In this document: positions 60,688-64,000 of the stretch, one piece after another
Position numbering within the stretch: the first letter of the stretch is position 1
How the letters are laid out: each line of letters begins with the position of its first letter
NCBI RefSeq assembly: GCF_040276085.1
Contig: NZ_JBELOK010000009.1
Location: 1 to 64,000, forward strand
Source: Castellaniella sp040276085
Lineage (GTDB): Bacteria; Pseudomonadota; Gammaproteobacteria; Burkholderiales; Burkholderiaceae_B
Reading direction: 5' to 3'
Length of the DNA: 64,000 nucleotides
Notes under the pieces: model-generated
Told to the model about the DNA's origin: nothing
What the model saw: only the letters and a program-made list of their open reading frames with translations
Database searches by the model: none
Position numbers and translations under genes: made by a program

Positions 60688-61580
60688 CGAACAGAAGGCC
60701 GGTGCCCCACTGCGTCTGGCGTGGGCATCTGGCCACTGTGTACAAGGCTGAACCGGGCCTGATCGTCCTGTGCCAGGATGTTCTTTAACCAGGGCAGGGC
60801 CGTTTCAAGATCCGCTTGAAGCGTCCAGGGCGGGTTAAGAACAAACATGCCACTGCCATGCAAGCCCAGCCCATCGGCCGAGGGCTTGTGTACAGTCAGG
60901 CTGGCGTTTAGCCAGTTGCCCGGCAAACGCTCTAGAGAACGCACCATTTCGTGGGCCTGCACCCGTTGCACCAGCGGATACCACACTGCAAAGCAGCCTG
61001 TCGCAAAACGCTGCAAGCCATCTCGCACTGCGTGCAAGGTAGCCCGATAATCCTGTTTGTCTTCGTAAGACGGGTCTATCAGTACCAATCCTCGCCTCGA
61101 GGGTGGTGGCAGCAGGCGCTTCAGGCCCTGAAAGCCATCTTCACGCGCCACCGCCACTTGTCGTGGAGAGGCGCGCATGCGCTTGCGCAAGGTGTCTTCG
61201 AGCACCTGCCCCTCAGTGGGGTGCAGTTCAAACAGCCTCAGGCGATCCTGTGAACGCATCGCCTGCAAGGCCAGGCTGGGTGAGCCTGGATACACATTGG
61301 CCACGCCGTCGGGGTTGAACGCCTGCACGGCTTCCAGATAGTGCTGCACCATCTCAGGCGCGTTTGGTGCGCCCAGCAAGCGATCCAGGCCATCACTGAC
61401 CTCGCCACTTTGGCCGGCCCATTCGCCATCCAGCGCATATAGTCCCGCCCCGGCGTGGGTATCGATCACCCAGTACGGCGTGTCTTTTTGGTTCAGATAT
61501 TCGAGTATCTGCACCAAAATGGTGTGTTTGAGAACGTCGGCATGATTGCCGGCATGAAACGCGTGTCGATAGCTGAACAT
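60660..61580 (-). CDS. rlmJ: 23S rRNA (adenine-2030-N6)-methyltransferase RlmJ
   Basis: 306 residues. MFSYRHAFHAGNHADVLKH is the diagnostic N-terminus; YPGSPSLALQ and GLVLIDPSYEDKQDY include the catalytic DPSY motif of N6-adenine methyltransferases. About 25 residues of charged C-terminal tail (HRPSVRQKRSPSRK) extend beyond the usual ~280 residues and overlap the convergent pseudouridine synthase gene, so they may be a late read-through. Probably cotranscribed with ugpQ, 9 nt upstream. Confidence 0.93.
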   Translation of the reverse strand: MFSYRHAFHAGNHADVLKHTILVQILEYLNQKDTPYWVIDTHAGAGLYALDGEWAGQSGEVSDGLDRLLGAPNAPEMVQHYLEAVQAFNPDGVANVYPGSPSLALQAMRSQDRLRLFELHPTEGQVLEDTLRKRMRASPRQVAVAREDGFQGLKRLLPPPSRRGLVLIDPSYEDKQDYRATLHAVRDGLQRFATGCFAVWYPLVQRVQAHEMVRSLERLPGNWLNASLTVHKPSADGLGLHGSGMFVLNPPWTLQADLETALPWLKNILAQDDQARFSLVHSGQMPTPDAVGHRPSVRQKRSPSRK

Positions 61581-61589
61581 CCGCTGCCT

Positions 61590-62354
61590 TTAAGGGGTTT
61601 GGCCGAAATCGGCCGGGCGTATCTGCGCCAGCTGATCGGTAAAAATTGCGTGACACCCCGATTGCAGCAATTGCCTGGCCTGGGCGACATCATTCACCGT
61701 CCAGATTGCCAGGGTGGCACCTTGGCCGAGAATCTCTTGTATCACAGCCGGCTCGGCATAAGTAGCATCAATATTGACACCTATACAGCCCAGCCCCAGT
61801 TGCCGGACTCGCCAGTCGGTGGGGACAGGCCCCTCGATGAGCAGGGCACGCGGCAAATCCGGGGCCGCCGTACGGGCGGCCTCGAGGGCAACTTCTGAAA
61901 AAGAAGACAACAAAGGGGGAAGCGCAGCCTGTGCCCACAAGGTACGTGCCGCGGCAGCTACTGCCAGGCCCGTTTGATGCTCATGGCCGGTGGTCGGCTT
62001 GATCTCAATGTTGCTGTGGATCCCCTGCGCCTGGGTGTAGCGCGCCACCGCACTGAGGGTAGAGGCAGGCTCGCCAGCGAAGCCCGCGTCGTACCAGGCA
62101 CCAAAATCATGCTCGGACAGCGCTTTCCAGCTGAGTTCGGAAGCCAGGCCCGTACCACTGGAAGTACGATCGATGCGATCATCGTGTAACAGGAACAACA
62201 CCCCATCTTCGCTGAGCTTCACATCGTATTCAACCATCTGATAGCCCCAGGCATGGCCCGCGCGCATTGCCGCCAGCGTGTTTTCGGGTGCGAGACGGCC
62301 ACCGCCCCGATGGGCAATCAGACGGGGCCAGGGCCAAACAGAGTGAGCGGTCAT
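61590..62354 (-). CDS. ugpQ: glycerophosphodiester phosphodiesterase
   Basis: 254-residue cytoplasmic GDPD-family enzyme that splits glycerophosphodiesters to glycerol 3-phosphate and an alcohol. LIAHRGGGRLAPENTL, EYDVKLSEDGVLFLLHDD and NIEIKP carry the metal-binding and catalytic residues. No signal peptide, so UgpQ-like rather than GlpQ-like. First gene of a minus-strand pair with rlmJ. Confidence 0.92.
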   Translation of the reverse strand: MTAHSVWPWPRLIAHRGGGRLAPENTLAAMRAGHAWGYQMVEYDVKLSEDGVLFLLHDDRIDRTSSGTGLASELSWKALSEHDFGAWYDAGFAGEPASTLSAVARYTQAQGIHSNIEIKPTTGHEHQTGLAVAAAARTLWAQAALPPLLSSFSEVALEAARTAAPDLPRALLIEGPVPTDWRVRQLGLGCIGVNIDATYAEPAVIQEILGQGATLAIWTVNDVAQARQLLQSGCHAIFTDQLAQIRPADFGQTP

Positions 62355-62465
62355 GAAGAAGCTACGCCAAAAGGCGCCTCAGGGAAAATGAGCTCCATTT
62401 TAACGGTTTGCAGGGTGGCTTAGCATGCCCGTGCCTTACGGTGTTAAACTGCGTGGCATTTACGG

Positions 62466-62511
62466 CTGCCGGTTCGACCAGCCGGCAGGGGCGATGGTGA
62501 TCGCCTTTTTT
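62466..62511 (+). terminator. two tandem hairpins with T-tract upstream of ppiD (possible small RNA or attenuator)
   Basis: Hairpin CTGCCGG-N9-CCGGCAG (62466-62488) is followed directly by GGCGAT-GGTG-ATCGCC (62490-62505) and six T residues, a good intrinsic terminator. No plus-strand gene precedes it, so it probably ends a short RNA starting near 62458 (TTAAAC at about 62444 as a possible -10) or attenuates ppiD. Confidence 0.65.
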
Positions 62512-62562
62512 GTTTCAAGTGCCTGGTTTGGATGCCAGCCCTACTCAGCAGGACCTTCGCCC

Positions 62563-64000
62563 ATGTTCGATTTTATTCGCACGCACCAGCGTTTGATGCA
62601 GTTGATCCTTCTGATCCTGGTGGTGCCTTCGTTTGTATTTCTTGGCATCAGCGGATATTCGTTTGTGACCGCTGATACTGCCATTGCGGAAATCGGCAAA
62701 TTGTCGGTTACCAAGCAGGAATTCACCCAGGCGCAACGCAATCAGTTGCAGCAAATGCAAGAAAGCAGTCAGGGCCGCTTTGATCCGGCCTTGCTGGACA
62801 ACCCGGAATCCCGTCAGGCACTATTGGATCAGTTGATCAATCGCAAGGTTCAAATCGTGCTGGCCACTGATGAGCACTTCAGTGTGTCCGACAACGCGCT
62901 GCGTCGTGCGATTGCTGCCATGCCGCAGGTGCAGGTGGATGGTCAGTTTTCCGCAGACCGCTACCACGAAGTACTGGCGTCTATCGGCATGAGCCCGCGC
63001 GATTTTGAAGACAGCCAACGTGCCGAGCTGGCCCTGGATACTGTCCTAGGGCCTGTGCGCGACACCGCAGCCTTGCCTACGCCTGTGCTCGATTCCATCA
63101 AGCGAGCCCTTACCGAAGAGCGCACCGTGCGCCTTAAAGTGTTTCTGGCCAAGGATCATCAGCAGTCGGTGCAGATTTCTGCTGAAGATATTCAGGCCTG
63201 GTACGACAAGCACCAGGAAGACCTCCGTCTGCCGGAGCAAGTGACTGCCAGCTATGTCGTGCTGGACGAAGCGGCTGCCGTAGCCAGCGTGGCCAGCGTC
63301 ACCGATGCACAGCTGAAAGACTACTACGAGCAAAACAAGGCACGTTACGTTGTGCCTGCGCGCTATAACGTCAGCCATATCCTTGTAAAGCTGCCATCGG
63401 GTGCTTCGGATGAAGCCAGCAAGGCTGCGCTCAGCCGCGCCGAAGACATTAGCCAGCGGGCCAAGGCCGACCCCAGCCAGTTTGCCGAGCTCGCCCGCAA
63501 GGAGTCCCAGGACGCAGGAACCGCCCGTAATGGCGGCGAACTCGGTTGGATTCAGCGCGGCACCTTGCCCTTGGCCATGGAGCAGGTGGTCTTTGCACTC
63601 AAGCAGGGCGAGATCTCCGAGCCCGTGAAGGGGCCGGATGGCTATCACATCTTTATGGCCAACCAGGTTGAGCCCGAAAAAGGCGAAACCTTTGACGAAG
63701 CGCGCAGCAAGGTAGAAACCGAAGTGCGCCGCCAGTTGGCAGCCGACCGCTTTGCCGATATGGCCACCAAGCTCACCAGCCTGGTGTACGATAACCCCAC
63801 CAGCCTCGAGCCCGCCGCCAAAGAGCTGGGCTTGCAATTGCGTTCGGCCACTGGTATTGCGCGAGATCGCCTGCTAAGCAAGGACGAAGCCGGCCCCGAT
63901 TCAGCCACAGCCAGTAACGATGCGGCTGTGCTGGGCGATGTCCGGGTGCGTCAGGCACTGTTTAGTCGCCAGGTGCTTGGCGACAAGCAAAACTCGGGGG
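62563..64000 (+). CDS. ppiD: peptidyl-prolyl cis-trans isomerase D (C-terminus outside window)
   Basis: Inner-membrane-anchored periplasmic chaperone of the SurA/PpiD type. 479 residues are visible: short N-terminus, membrane helix (LILLILVVPSFVFLGISGYS), SurA-like N domain with the QEFTQAQRNQLQQM helix, then a parvulin domain (about 265-365) with YNVSHILVKLP and GGELGWIQRGTLP. Family length is about 620-650 residues, so the C-terminal part lies past the window. Start preceded by CAGGACC. Confidence 0.93.
   Translation, partial: MFDFIRTHQRLMQLILLILVVPSFVFLGISGYSFVTADTAIAEIGKLSVTKQEFTQAQRNQLQQMQESSQGRFDPALLDNPESRQALLDQLINRKVQIVLATDEHFSVSDNALRRAIAAMPQVQVDGQFSADRYHEVLASIGMSPRDFEDSQRAELALDTVLGPVRDTAALPTPVLDSIKRALTEERTVRLKVFLAKDHQQSVQISAEDIQAWYDKHQEDLRLPEQVTASYVVLDEAAAVASVASVTDAQLKDYYEQNKARYVVPARYNVSHILVKLPSGASDEASKAALSRAEDISQRAKADPSQFAELARKESQDAGTARNGGELGWIQRGTLPLAMEQVVFALKQGEISEPVKGPDGYHIFMANQVEPEKGETFDEARSKVETEVRRQLAADRFADMATKLTSLVYDNPTSLEPAAKELGLQLRSATGIARDRLLSKDEAGPDSATASNDAAVLGDVRVRQALFSRQVLGDKQNSG

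Noticed and set aside
62471..62477. GGTTCGA as the T-arm of a tRNA upstream of ppiD
   Set aside because: The loop between the stem halves is nine bases instead of seven and no acceptor, D or anticodon arm can be drawn; it is a simple hairpin before a terminator.

Overview
The window is a compact, GC-rich piece of a betaproteobacterial chromosome, most likely Burkholderiales/Alcaligenaceae (Bordetella/Castellaniella/Advenella-like). The assignment rests on protein content and gene neighbourhoods: recJ-rpfE, lolC-lolD-tatD-comEC, an extra long infA, surE-pcm-nlpD, argH next to glnB, and TRAP and tartrate-type transport genes. No organism-level marker such as rRNA is present, so it is an inference.

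Layout. 1-5388: the end of a TRAP transporter (dctM partial, dctQ), a hemerythrin-like protein, and an ABC importer of the NitT/TauT class whose binding-protein gene is separated from its permease gene by a strong terminator-like hairpin; a second periplasmic binding-type protein closes that cluster. 5426-15020: housekeeping genes (second IF-1, EamA exporter, RecJ, RpfE, LolC/LolD, TatD, ComEC). 15135-20174: branched-chain 2-oxoacid dehydrogenase operon (E1 alpha, E1 beta, E2, E3), then an alpha/beta hydrolase, a PHP phosphatase and greB. 22735-34540: purL, fadE, guaB and guaA, the last two separated by an oppositely oriented MFS transporter/hydrolase pair.

34526-40895 is the most unusual part. 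The last 15 bp of guaA, including its stop codon, recur 6.4 kb downstream with one mismatch. The segment between the two copies carries no housekeeping gene. It holds a same-strand set of three genes: an AbiEi-like antitoxin, an AbiEii-like nucleotidyltransferase toxin and a 1278-residue SIR2-domain protein. This reads as a small guaA-integrated defence island with attL and attR still visible and no integrase inside. A dyad next to the abiEi promoter and a run of hairpins behind guaA are part of its structure.

40966-46868: a LysR regulator divergent from a D-tartrate dehydratase gene, then an M20 hydrolase, a TRIC/YadS membrane protein and a sodium:solute symporter with a small membrane partner. 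47145-48253: three small stress-type proteins (a 54-residue protein too short for usual ORF calling, a BON protein, a CsbD protein). 48284-64000: DHA2 exporter, thioredoxin, purine permease, tsaD/plsY, surE-pcm-nlpD without the rpoS often found next to it, an exonuclease with rlmD, argH/glnB, a pseudouridine synthase, rlmJ, ugpQ and a truncated ppiD. No rRNA, tRNA, IS element or CRISPR array was seen.
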